A DNA stretch of 64,000 nt from Botryosphaeria dothidea (taxonomy: Eukaryota; Ascomycota; Dothideomycetes; Botryosphaeriales; Botryosphaeriaceae): positions 62,001 to 126,000 of the forward strand of contig WWBZ02000009.1 of assembly GCA_011503125.2 (NCBI GenBank), given 5' to 3'. Every line of letters starts with the position of its first letter. Position 1 is the first letter of the stretch. Positions 1-9,665 of the stretch are shown piece by piece. The position numbers and the translations under genes are program-made. The notes under the pieces were generated by a model. That model was not told the origin of the DNA. It was given only the letters and a program-made list of their open reading frames with translations, and made no database searches.

Positions 1-121
1 GAGTGGGAAGGCGAAGAAGGCCGAGGATGAAGTAAAGGGGAGGAAGAAGGACGATGGGCCAGGAGGGAAGATACCCGATGTGGACGAGCTGGCGAAGAGG
101 TTTGCGGCATTGAAGAGGTAG
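1..121 (+). CDS. C-terminal end of an IST1-like ESCRT-associated protein (partial)
   Basis: Only the last 39 codons are in the window; the gene starts to the left and ends at TAG 119-121. The tail is lysine/glutamate rich and ends in PDVDELAKRFAALKR. This matches the MIM1 pattern (D/E-x-x-L-x-x-R-F/L-x-x-L-K) found at the C-termini of ESCRT-III and IST1 proteins, which binds the MIT domain of the Vps4 AAA ATPase at endosomes. Filamentous-fungal IST1 proteins typically end this way, so IST1 is the best guess, though another ESCRT-III protein is possible. What is seen is the motif; the family assignment is inferred from it alone. Confidence 0.55.
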   Translation, partial: SGKAKKAEDEVKGRKKDDGPGGKIPDVDELAKRFAALKR

Positions 122-835
122 TACGGTGTGATTAGTGATTGATTCATGATTTTCACCACGACGAGACGAGGATGGATGTATCAAGAAGCCTAAAGATGGG
201 CACGCGGCATGAGCACTTTGGTGTATTAAGCCTTTAATAGTACTGCTGAATCAAATCCAATGTATACTATCAACTCTCTGCCAGCCACAGAGGGGTATTG
301 CTAACCATATGCTGCAGCAACCCCTTACACCCATTCCTCAGAGTACCAGCGATCCTCAAGTGATCCCTGAGCAAGGTAAAGGCATCCCTACACAAACTCA
401 CACGTTACGCCAAGGCGTAGCCTGTCCCACAGTGACGTCATATTTCAGAGAGAAAAAGTATTAACTGGAGTGAATACAGCAAAAGTGAAGAGAGAACCCA
501 GCGAAACTCCTCGAGATTATGCAGCCTTTTTGTCCCTCGATAAACCAACCCTGCTCCATCATCTCACTTGTGTTTTCTCTTGGCAGCGGAAATCCATCGT
601 ACTCCACATCAAAGCAGCAATAACGCGCACACAATATTTTCCTTCGCCCGTGGAAAGCATGTTCAGAATATGACCAAAATTGCGTATCCAATCGATGGTT
701 TTGCTTTGGACACGAGCAATTTGAAGAGACACCTAACGCCGATATTGAAGACACCAACTCCCGGAAAAATGCCGCTCCTTGTCGTTTTGGTTCGAAGAAG
801 TATCATATGAATTGAGCATATTGCGAAGCGGAGAT
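122..835. other. Intergenic region between convergent genes
   Basis: This lies between the IST1-like stop and the stop of the FlbE-like gene on the other strand, so it should hold both 3' UTRs. No conserved coding sequence, RNA gene or clear repeat was seen. Confidence 0.5.
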
Positions 836-1709
836 CTAGACGGCTGTACCGGGGAGAGGTGGTGGCATGGCCATCTCTTTGGCCTTTTCTCTTTCGAGTT
901 TGCGGAGGTCTTTGAGACTAAGTGCGATGTCAGGGCGCGTCTTTAGTATTTTCGTGGGTCCTGGCTTACCTCTTTGCCTTCTTCAGCTGGCCAAACCCAC
1001 TGAACCATTTCTTCATACTCCTGCTCGTACTTGGTCGCTGTTCGATACTTTCTTTTGTCATGCTGCTGGTGCTGCCACTCTTTACGCTCTTGCTGATACT
1101 AGGACTGTTCTGGCTATGCGCTTTTGCCACAGCATGTCCGTTCGGCTCCCCATTCTCCTGCGTATATGGCCTCTTCGAGTAGCCGTTGCCGTTTGTCAAT
1201 GTCATGTCTCGCATGTCTGCTTCGATTTCTCCATTCACAGATTCATCCTCATATTCCTGGTAATCGTCCTCCTCGTCTTCGAGGATGGAAGGTGCGTAGC
1301 GCTCCGTGTCCTGGCAAACGACAATGAACCACCCGACCTTTTCACCCGGTGCAACTTGATCACGCAGGGAGGTGATCGAAGCCCACTGCTCATTCGGCAC
1401 TCCGCGGCCCATGATCTCGCCGACCTCAACGCCAAGCCTGATTTCCTCGACGACATCGGCAACATACGCATATGGTTGCACGTTGTCCCCTTTTTCGGCC
1501 AACTCGACGTCAAACTGCTCGATGAATTGTAGGTTTGGCAGCCCCTTCATCGGCTCGGCGAATTTCATCTGGAAATTTTCCTTAATACATGTCGCCGTGG
1601 CCGGCGCCATGAGCCATTCTGCGGCCGCATCGTCGAGGTTCTCGAGGATGACGTGTATCCTGATCAGGTTGCGGGGCCAGCGAAAGCCGTGCAAGAGATA
1701 CGTCGGCAT
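836..1709 (-). CDS. flbE: FlbE-like developmental regulator
   Basis: Two exons, 970-1709 and 836-917, flank a 52-base intron (918-969) with donor GTAAGC, branch CTGAC and acceptor TTAG; the product is 273 residues. The N-terminus (MPTYLLHGFRWPR, then a segment ending NLDDAAAEWLMAP) and the block PYAYVADVVEEI...NEQWASI...GEKVGWFIVVC match, from memory, the fungal protein FlbE, an upstream activator of conidiation in Aspergillus. The C-terminal third is low-complexity and polar, ending in a short basic helix and PPPLPGTAV. I chose the start at 1709 because conserved sequence begins there; an in-frame ATG at 1832 would add 41 proline-rich residues. Splicing replaces an immediate stop at the end of exon 1 with a coherent tail, which supports the intron. 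The family name is moderately certain; a molecular function is not established from sequence. Confidence 0.72.
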
Positions 1710-4275
1710 TGTATATGGATTATGGATGGGATATCGGTACGGCGGTGGAGGAAAAGCTTGGGCACTTGTGGCGGTTTTGGTGGGTAAGATGGAGGGTTGC
1801 GTTTGCGGACGCCGGTGGGGTGAGTTGTGCAAGGGCGAGCGTCAATTATCAGACTGCGGCTATAGACGTAGAAACGGGAAGGTAAGGGACCTTATTGGCT
1901 GGCGAACAAAGTCTAAGTGTCCCCTCCGGATGAGTGTACGTGCGTCGGAGGTTTCTCGAGCTTGGAGTGACGCGAATGGGCGAGCTGTGCGCCGCAATCT
2001 CCCTGTCCTCTGCCTCCCGTCCCGGCTTTCCTCCACCACCACCTCCAACAGCGGCGATAGGCGGGCCGGGCAGGCAGCGTACAGAGGCGTGTCACACAAA
2101 TCGAGGTATGGCTGCTTCTTCAGCGCGTGGAGATGCCGGGGCGCCGCATTTCGGGTTGTACGTATGACACTGGCGCTTCCCAAGGTGGAAGAGCTTCCAC
2201 TGATGATCGCCAGTCGAGGATGGCTGTGGAGACAAAGGGCGGCCGAGGGTGCGCGCAGCGCGGGGAGGGCGAATTGGCTCAGAGCGCGAGAAGCTGTGAA
2301 GACTGAAGCGAAGTGTGAGGGCTGCGAAAGTCAGCGGGCAGGCCGTTGTCGCGATGGAGCAGGGACGCGATTTGAGGGACGCTGTCCAGGCCGCAGCTCC
2401 GATCGATAAACTCTGGGAGCCCCGGCCCGGCTGCGCTTAGCTGTGCGCGGTCCTTGAAGCGGTCGGTGCCCCTGCGCTCGACCGTCGGCGATTGGCTTGC
2501 GACTTGCTGCCTTACCCCGTTCCGCGCTGATCCCTCGCTCAGACCTCCCATGACGGCAGCCGACTGTTCCAACACTGTTCCCTCCTCTGCCCACGCTCGT
2601 TCCGCTGTTCGCTCTCTCGGCTGCCGTGCTTTCTTTTGCTCGCGCCTCGCCCGCCAAGCTGCTTTTGACGCGTCCCCGTGCTTCGCCGTCGCTTTTCTTC
2701 CGTTGTCGTCACTCATGACCTGCGCCAAGCCGAAGTCCAAGCGCACCATTGTCAAGCTATCGGGGTTAACCTTATCTCCTCGACTCCAAGCAAGGCGGAC
2801 GGGCCAACTACCTGTCGACCTTCTCTCCATTGGGCCTGGTTTGACCACTGACTTCGTCCATCTCCCGTTCCTTTTCCTATTCAGCTTCCGGCCCCTCTTC
2901 TGGAAGGAAGCTTTGAAGCATCCTCGATGCTTGTCTCAGCCGTGCCCCATTCGACTCATCAAACTTAGAGACCTGAGGCATCCAACCAGACGTGGCATCT
3001 ACCCCACCCGCGTCCCTGCACTTGTCCATCGAGCGCAGTTTCACATGGGACTGGCTAGGGACAATCCCCGTCTGCCGCCTCCCGTCAACCTGGAGCTCAG
3101 GGCATTATCTGCCTCGTTTCATATGCAGTTTGCCGCAGAGTACACGCATGAACGTTCCTCACCTGACAGGCGTTTTGTTGTGTCTGGGGACCCCAGCGCA
3201 CATGCACTGTCCGATGCTTCAATTACATCTGTCAAATGTTCCACTAATCATCGAGCCAGTTTCTGTTTCGGCGTGGTATAATCCCTTTGCTTCTTGTGGG
3301 ACCAATACCTAACCAGAAAAAGTCTTGTCACCACAGGATACGCACCGATTCTCAGGCCAAAGGAGTCATCCAAAGTAGCTCAAAATGAAGCAGGAACCCA
3401 TTTTCTGTATTCTAATTCCCGCGTTGTCCACATCTCCAAAGAGAATGATTTAGGTGCCATCTCCCCTTTCAGAACATCACAACGAGTGCAACATGCAACA
3501 CTATCTCTTATACTGCATGCTCAGCAGTGTACCAGAATGTCGCTAAACGCTGGTTGACGAGGAATCGTAAGCCGCTTAGACTCCTACTCTTAGGGTTCAA
3601 GCTATATTCAGCCTTGGCGTATGCACAAATTCGCTCTGAGACTTCTCGCAAGTGCATCAAAGCAATGACAGCATCTGAAACAACCGCTTCATCGTTCAAT
3701 CAATTCTGTCAAGGATCCTTTCACGATTTGTTGTTGTCGTCGCGGGTTTGCCGGGTGAAGTTTCACCGACCTGCCAGTGGCAGCGATGAATTTTTCGAGA
3801 AAAACAACAAAACACTCGCCACCGCTCTGGTGGTGGACAACGAGACTTGAGCACGACGACTTGCAACGACCACTAATTTTTCTGTCTGGAAGTCACAGAG
3901 ATTGGATTCAATGGCACTTTCTTCAATTCACAGCATAGTATTGAAGGCAAGGGAAGGAAGCTCCGCAACGGTCACGACTATGAAGCCAGGAACATTGCAT
4001 GGAGAGCTTGGCACAAGAGCAGGCCACTCCCATGCCAGCCTGTTATCAGCAAGCAACGAACTGCAAGCAGCCGCAAAGCTATTTAGGAGCTCGCTTTTGA
4101 CGCAAACGAAAGTCTGGGTTCCTCTTCGGTGCCACAAACCCCTTGCAAAAAATTTTCCGCACCGTATGGTCCGGCACAATGTCGGACACCTCAGACCTCT
4201 CTCCACACAACCGCATTCCAGACCAAAACGCAGCCCTCCTAGCATCGTCACGATGTCCGTGGAAGGTCAAAAAGA
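1710..4275. other. 2.6-kb intergenic region with no recognised gene
   Basis: This region lies upstream of the FlbE-like gene and ends at the tRNA-Gly. The first kilobase is GC-rich and holds chance open frames on both strands, the longest 275 codons at 2454-3281, with low-complexity Arg/Ser/Pro content and no homology I recognise. From about 3300 it is closer to 45-50% GC. No repeat or RNA gene was seen. Confidence 0.4.
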
Positions 4276-4412
4276 TGCGTCGGCCGGGAATCGAACCCGG
4301 GGCTCATCGAAACTGGTGTTGAGGCCCTAGGACAACTCCTTAAGAATTACTCCTGGAGGGTAGCACCTTCACTCCTTGGCAACGATGAATTTTACCACTA
4401 AACCACCAACGC
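4276..4412 (-). tRNA. tRNA-Gly(GCC) with a 66-nt intron
   Basis: On the minus strand the acceptor stem GCGTTGG pairs with CCGACGC (one G-U) and is followed by discriminator A. The D-arm TGGTTTAGTGGTAAAA, anticodon GCC in loop TTGCCA/T, and T-arm GGGTTCGATTCCC are all present. The intron (4311-4376) sits at the canonical position after nucleotide 37; the anticodon stem CATCG/CGATG forms only once it is removed, giving a 71-nt mature tRNA. The B-box GGTTCGATTCC is intact. At 66 nt the intron is long for a fungal tRNA. Confidence 0.93.
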
Positions 4413-4814
4413 TGTACTAGTCGTTGAGATAATCCTTGGAATTTTTCTTTTATGAAGTCTAGTACTGGTGTTGTAACTAAAGCAAGGCGTTGTACGTGGC
4501 GGCAGACAGAAGTGTGGATACCCAAGAGCATGAACATGATAACAGCGGAACTAGTAGGTTATTCCAAAAATATCCCAGAGATTCATTTTCTACTTGAGAT
4601 AGAATAAATTACTCAAATAAGTGCTCAATACTTTTGAATTGGACGAATGCTTTGACTAGCGCGTACATAAAATTGCTAACTGACCTCGAACGTTCAACAA
4701 CGCATCCCTGAAATAAACTTTAACAGAACTGCCTAGCTCAATTCCTCGTTTTTTAGAATATAGTAGCTCTGGCTCTAGCAAATCCACATCTTCTACTCGT
4801 AAAGTGCAATCCGA
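4413..4814. other. AT-rich intergenic region
   Basis: AT-rich sequence upstream of the tRNA and downstream of the DUF6601 pseudogene stop. No feature was recognised. Confidence 0.4.
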
Positions 4815-5748
4815 CTAAGCGGAAGGTTGTTCACTCTTTCTCCTCTGACGATGAATTCTCCGCGGGAAGTCCAAGGTAAATACAACTTTAGTGATGAAAA
4901 GAGCCAACCAGATAATAGGGACAAGGCCAAGAGCTATAGCGACGACCATGAGTGACACGATAGTGAATCCATATGATGCATTCTGGAACCGAACATCGTT
5001 CTTCAGCCGATCAGTTGAGAGACCAACCTGCATGGCCGACAGAACCACGGTAAAGGATGCCACTATCGCTATTTTCTTGTCCAGATCGGAGCCGGGAATC
5101 AACCTGTACACGCGCGGATAGCCTTCAGGTGGTGTTAGGCGGAAGATCAACCCAATTCTGGACAGCTTGAGCTCTCCGTATTGGTAACGCTTCGTCGACA
5201 TGGTCGGTGGGATCGTCGTCGAAATGATCGAGAAAGTCGTCGACTATCCGCACCCAAACATCCCACGTCAGTCCATCCGAGACAAGTCCGTGTTCCTTGG
5301 CTATCCTCAAATCACTTTCGTGACTGATCAGCCATGTATATGACCAGAGCGGGCTGCAGGCGCTCCTGTACAGCCTGTCGTCTTGGCAGATATGTGCTTT
5401 CCAGAAGTCGTGATCCAACAAGAATGAAGGAAGAGTCTTTATCAAAATGCGAGAGTCTTCCCAAACAAGGTGTGCATTAGGATCTTCATTGATTTCTGGT
5501 GCGCGGCGTCGGAGTATTTGCCGGTGCAGTGGTGCCGCAGGATTGGGAACCCCAGCCATCCACAGATGTTGATGGATGGTGTTTATTGTTGGCGTAAGCA
5601 GCTCCGATGAAAGATATGCTTTCAGGTCATGTTTCAATCTGGTTGTTCGTTGTCCGATTCCGGGCTTGATTGTTGGTGGAAGGATTGGTTTACCCGCAAT
5701 ATCGTATGAGTGGAAGCTGTGTTCTGGGATGAAGGGAGGTGACTTCAT
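4815..5748 (-). pseudogene. DUF6601-family membrane protein gene broken by a 1-base frameshift
   Basis: Two abutting minus-strand frames make one recognisable protein. Part 1 (5748 to about 5194) begins MKSPPFIPEH and carries the family blocks HLWMAGVPNPA, LPSFLLDHDFWKAHIC and LWSYTWLISHESDLRIA. Part 2 (about 5192 to stop 4815) continues with KRYQYGELKLSRI, then FTVVLSAMQVGLS and two hydrophobic segments (about residues 40-60 and 80-105 of that part). In this fungal family (DUF6601, often mislabelled subtilisin-like protease) these blocks are collinear, and the join falls inside one conserved stretch. One extra base, near 5193, shifts ...DHV-D out of phase with KRYQYG; no intron signals lie there. 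Either the gene is a recent pseudogene or the base is an assembly error. Function of the family is unknown; it is probably a membrane protein. Confidence 0.75.
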
Positions 5749-6438
5749 CCCGCCGTTCGGTTGCTTGCCGACTTGGCAAAGGAAGCGGATGGAGTTTGCC
5801 TCGCGGTGCGGCTTGCAGCCGGGAAAAGCTTATTATGTCTTATCGTTCTGCTGATCTTTCTTGTTCTGATATCTACCAATGATGCGCATGCAAGGAACCT
5901 TCTGATTCAGTAGTCAGCACTTCCTGAAAGCAACGAATGCGTCGGGACACTCATGACTGCGAAACTGTCACAGTTTCAGAGCATGGGAACATATACGGCA
6001 GAAATCAATGACGACAGCAAGGACCAGCTCCCATCTGGCCCCCACTGCTGCTGAGATTGCTGCATTTGCAGGGCACATGCACCTTTCAGAACCTAGCGCC
6101 TCTCATTTTATTACTCACACACGGTGTATGCTTGTTGAGGATCACAAGAGAAATTAGCGGATCTGCCAGATGATCCATAGCCGCAATGCTCAGAAGATCA
6201 CAAGGATAGCAGGCCCAAGAGGATGCTGACCTCAGACGGAACATACATTTGACAGACTCTGGTCTCGGCTGTCAGGTCCACCTACCGTCAAATCACTGCA
6301 GTAAAAGACAAAATACATTAATTGAAACTTCCGTGGAAGCAATTGCAATGGAAAACTTTCATTTTACAACGACCGCCAATGATGCTTTTCAACGACTATG
6401 CAAAAGAGTAGTAAAAAGACTTCCTACAATACGCACGG
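5749..6438. other. Intergenic region
   Basis: This separates the start of the DUF6601 pseudogene from the 3' end of the SSADH gene, both on the minus strand. It should hold the former's promoter and the latter's 3' UTR. No other feature was seen. Confidence 0.4.
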
Positions 6439-8255
6439 CTAGTATTGACCTTCCAAAGTGAAAGTGCCAGTCTTGGTGACGAGATATTCGTTGACAGCGA
6501 CGTCCTTTCCGGACTCCTTTCCATAACCAGACTCCTTGATTCCGCCAAAAGGCGATTCCGCGGCGGAAGAGTTTCCTGGATAACCATGAGTAAACTTCAG
6601 ACATCAGCGTCCTTAGAGAAAACTTGCCGGTATTCATTCCAATCATGCCGGCCTCCAAATTTTCCAACAACCGCCACATTCGATCGACGTTCTTGGTGAA
6701 GCAGTACGATGCCAGGCCCATACTCGTATCGTTGGCCGCCTTGACAGCTTCCTCCTCCGTCTCGAAACGGTAGACGGCGGCCACAGGAGCGAAGATCTCC
6801 TCGCAGGAGACCAACATGTCCGGCTTCATGTCTGTGAGGATGGTCGGCTCGAAGAAATAACCCCCCTTGCCGTCCACCCGCTTGCCGCCGGTGATGACCT
6901 TTGCGCCCTTGGACGAGGCGTCCTTGACAATCTCCTCGGCCTTGTCAAGCCCTCGCGGCGTCGTCACAGGGCCCAGGCTCGTGCCGTCGGCGGCGCCGTG
7001 GCCGATCTTGAGCTTGCCCGTCTCCTCGGCGAAACGCTTGACGAAAGCATCGTAGATGCCGGCCTGGACGTAGATGCGGTTGGCGGTGATGCAGGCCTGT
7101 CCCGCGTGGCGCCACTTGAGCGGGCACAGCTGCGCCATCGTCTGGTCGAGCGAGGCGTCGTCGAAGACGAGGACGGGGCAGTTGCCGCCGAGCTCGAGCG
7201 TCACTTTCTTGAGGCCGTCAGCCGCGTTCTTGGCCACGATCTTGCCCACCCGCGTGCTGCCCGTGAACGTCACTTTCTTGACCAGCGGGTGGCGGGTGAG
7301 TGCTTCGGAGAGCTCGGGCGTCTTGCCCAGATCCGTCGTCAGCACGTTGAAGGCGCCGGCCGGGAAGCCGGCCGCGGTGGCCAGATGCGCGAGCGTGAGC
7401 GCCGTGAGCGGCGTCTCTGGAGAGGGCTTGACGATCATGGTGCAGCCGGCAGCTAGGGCGGCGCTGGCCTTCCGCAGGACCATGGCGATGGGGAAGTTCC
7501 AGGGGACGAGGGCGGCGGCCACGCCAATCGGCTGCTTGACGGTGAAAATGCGGCGGTTGGGCAGGGCGGGGGCGAAGACGGTGCCCTGGATGCGCTCGGC
7601 CTCGCCGGCGAACCACCAGGTGAAGCCGGTCGAGTAGTCGAGCTCGCCGTACGCCTCGGCCAGCGGCTTTCCCGTCTCGTACGTCAGCAGCATCGCTAGG
7701 TCGTCGCGGTGCTCGCGGATCAGCGCGTCCCACTTGAAGAGCAGCTGGGCCCGCTGCCGCGGCGTGTACTTGCGGTACGACTCGAAGCATGAGTGCGCGC
7801 TCTGCACGGCGGCGTCGACGTCCGAGGCGTCGTTGGTGGGGCAGCTCGTCCATGGTTTGCCGGTGCCGGGATCTGTGATTTTTTGGTGTTGGTAGAGTTG
7901 ACATTTCGGACAGGGAAGGTTTTAAGAACATGGTGAGGAAGATATATCATTTGAAGCGGAACAGACTTCTCATGCGCATCCCGCTAAACAAGAGCAGGAA
8001 GGACGTTCGCCATTCGATATGAATCACCTGAAGAAGTTGTCGAAAAAAGACTAATGGAGGAAACGGCGAGACTTACCAACAACCTCGAAGGTTGCGCCCG
8101 ACTTGGCATTCGTCCATTCTCCGTGAACATAAGACTGATTGTGGAAAAGGTCGGGGTTCTTGAGCTGTGGTGGGTTGGCGCATTAGCCCCGGTAGGCGTG
8201 CACTGTGCGGACCGGGTGCACAAACCTTGAAAGGAAGTTCGTGGGAGGAATCCAT
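6439..8255 (-). CDS. Succinate-semialdehyde dehydrogenase (ALDH superfamily)
   Basis: NAD(P)-dependent oxidation of succinate semialdehyde to succinate (last step of the GABA shunt) is the best-fitting activity. Exons: 8226-8255, 8077-8164, 6628-7872, 6439-6575; the 499-residue product has normal family length. Protein starts MDSSHELPFKLKNPDLF. Landmarks: PWNFPIAM and the Rossmann motif FTGSTRVG, catalytic Glu266 in LELGGNCP, catalytic Cys300 in HAGQACITANR, EEIFAPVAAVYRF, and a C-terminal SPFGGIKESGYGKESG block typical of GabD/SSADH enzymes. The third intron (6576-6627) is a GC-AG intron (donor GCAAGT), supported because it restores the conserved NTG/NSS junction. Many SSADHs have a second Cys two residues after the catalytic one; here it is Thr, so that redox switch is absent. 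It is transcribed divergently from the SDR gene at 8809. Another semialdehyde substrate cannot be excluded. Confidence 0.9.
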
Positions 8256-8808
8256 GTTGTCTTCTGTGTGCCCTTGTACGTGTTTTTTCTGTAGTGGACC
8301 AGTGCGGCGTCTTCATGGGAGACTGCAAGGAAGCTCTGGATGAACAGTAGGGGCACGGCGAGATGTTGCTCATTATGGCCGTCCTGCCTTAAGAAGCTTT
8401 GATGACGTCGAGCTGTCGGGTCGAGGGCCTATCAGCGTGCGCGCTAAGTACCACATACTCCGACAGGTGCGGAGAAGGGGGAAGAGCGTGTGTCCCTCTT
8501 CCGCGTAGCCGGTTCGGGCAAACGAACAAAGGCGGGGATGGCGTTGGGGGAAGTGGGGTCGAGCTGTGTCTATTTAATCATGGCCGAATGATCACAGACT
8601 AAATACCTTGTATGCAGCCACGAAATTCTTACAGTGGCCGCCCGATCGTGATTGTAAGCACCATGATGCCGTTGGAGACTACTGAGGAGCCGGCTGCATC
8701 ATAAAAGAACATGCGGAGACTGCAATCAGCATCGTGACAAATCCCCCAACCTTGCACCATACTAATCAAGGACCCGTCATTAGCATTACGAATTCGGGAG
8801 CCGCAGAT
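8256..8808. promoter_or_regulatory. Shared divergent promoter region of SSADH and SDR genes
   Basis: Only 553 bases separate the two start codons, so both promoters lie here. A TATTTAAT element sits near 8570 on the plus strand and a CCG-rich stretch (CCGCGTAGCCGG) near 8511. The latter could be a Zn2Cys6-type half-site pair, but that is a guess. Co-regulation is inferred from layout only. Confidence 0.45.
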
Positions 8809-9665
8809 ATGGGACGTCTTGACGGCAAAGTAGCTCTTGTTACCGGTTAGTTGCACGTCTAGCCTATCGTGCAAATTATTAACAAGGCAGACAGGTGGCG
8901 GATCTGGATTCGGTGCTGAGATCTCAAGACGTTTTGCTTCCGAGGGAGCCCATGTGTTTGTCTGCGACATCAACGCCACTGGGGGACAAAAAGTTGCTGC
9001 CGAAAACGCCTCGGCCATGACCTTCCAGCAGATGGACGTCACCAAGGCCTCTGACTGGAAAGCTGCCGTCGATGCTGCGCTGAAGAAGCACGGCCACGTC
9101 GACATTCTGGTCAACAATGCTGGCACGACCTACAAGAACAAGCCCACCGTTGAGGTCACCGAAGATGAGTGGGAGAAAGTGTTTAACGTCAACGTCAAGA
9201 GCGTCTACCTCGGCAGCAACGCTTTTGTGCCGTCAGTGATAGAGCGTGGTCAGGGTGGTGTGATGATCAATATCGCGTCTGTTGGTGCTACGCGTCCTCG
9301 TCCTGGTCTTGTATGGTACAATGCCAGCAAGGGCGCAGTTTGGAACGCCACGAAGGGCCTTGCCTCCGAATATGGTGCTCACGGTATTCGCGTGAATTCA
9401 GTGTGTCCACTCCTGAGTGGAACAGCTTTGTTCGAGAGTTTTGCGGGAGTGCCACCTACACCGGAGAACATGAAAAAGTTCCTGTTCAATGTACCCATGG
9501 GACGGCTATGTGAGCCGCAGGATGTGGCAGGGACGGTTGCGTTTTTGGCAAGCGATGATGCCAAGTTCATCACTGGGTAAGTCGCCCGAAGGCTAATGAA
9601 AGCACACGAGAAAGCTGACCACAAGTAGAATCAACATGGAAGTGGATGGTGGGAGATGCATTTGA
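8809..9665 (+). CDS. Short-chain dehydrogenase/reductase (classical SDR)
   Basis: Exons 8809-8845, 8895-9576 and 9629-9665 give a 251-residue protein, normal for classical SDRs. Intron 1 (8846-8894) interrupts the cofactor motif, which after splicing reads TGGGSGFG; intron 2 has branch CTGAC and acceptor TAG. Other landmarks: D in FVCDINATGG (an acidic residue at the end of strand 2 favours NAD over NADP), NNAG, the catalytic Ser in INIASVGA, Tyr/Lys in YNASKGA, and the C-terminal INMEVDGG. It is a cytosolic NAD-dependent oxidoreductase; the substrate is unknown. The divergent pairing with an SSADH gene suggests an alcohol-to-aldehyde-to-acid route, for example through a hydroxy acid, which is inference. 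The first exon is only 37 bases, and the in-frame ATG further down would lose the Rossmann motif, so the start is secure. Confidence 0.9.

Noticed and set aside
2454..3281. 275-codon open frame on the plus strand, with an overlapping 189-codon frame on the minus strand (2279-2848).
   Set aside because: Both are rich in Arg/Ser/Pro/Leu with no domain-like blocks, they overlap antisense in GC-rich DNA, and neither has intron or homology support. Chance frames are expected at this GC content.
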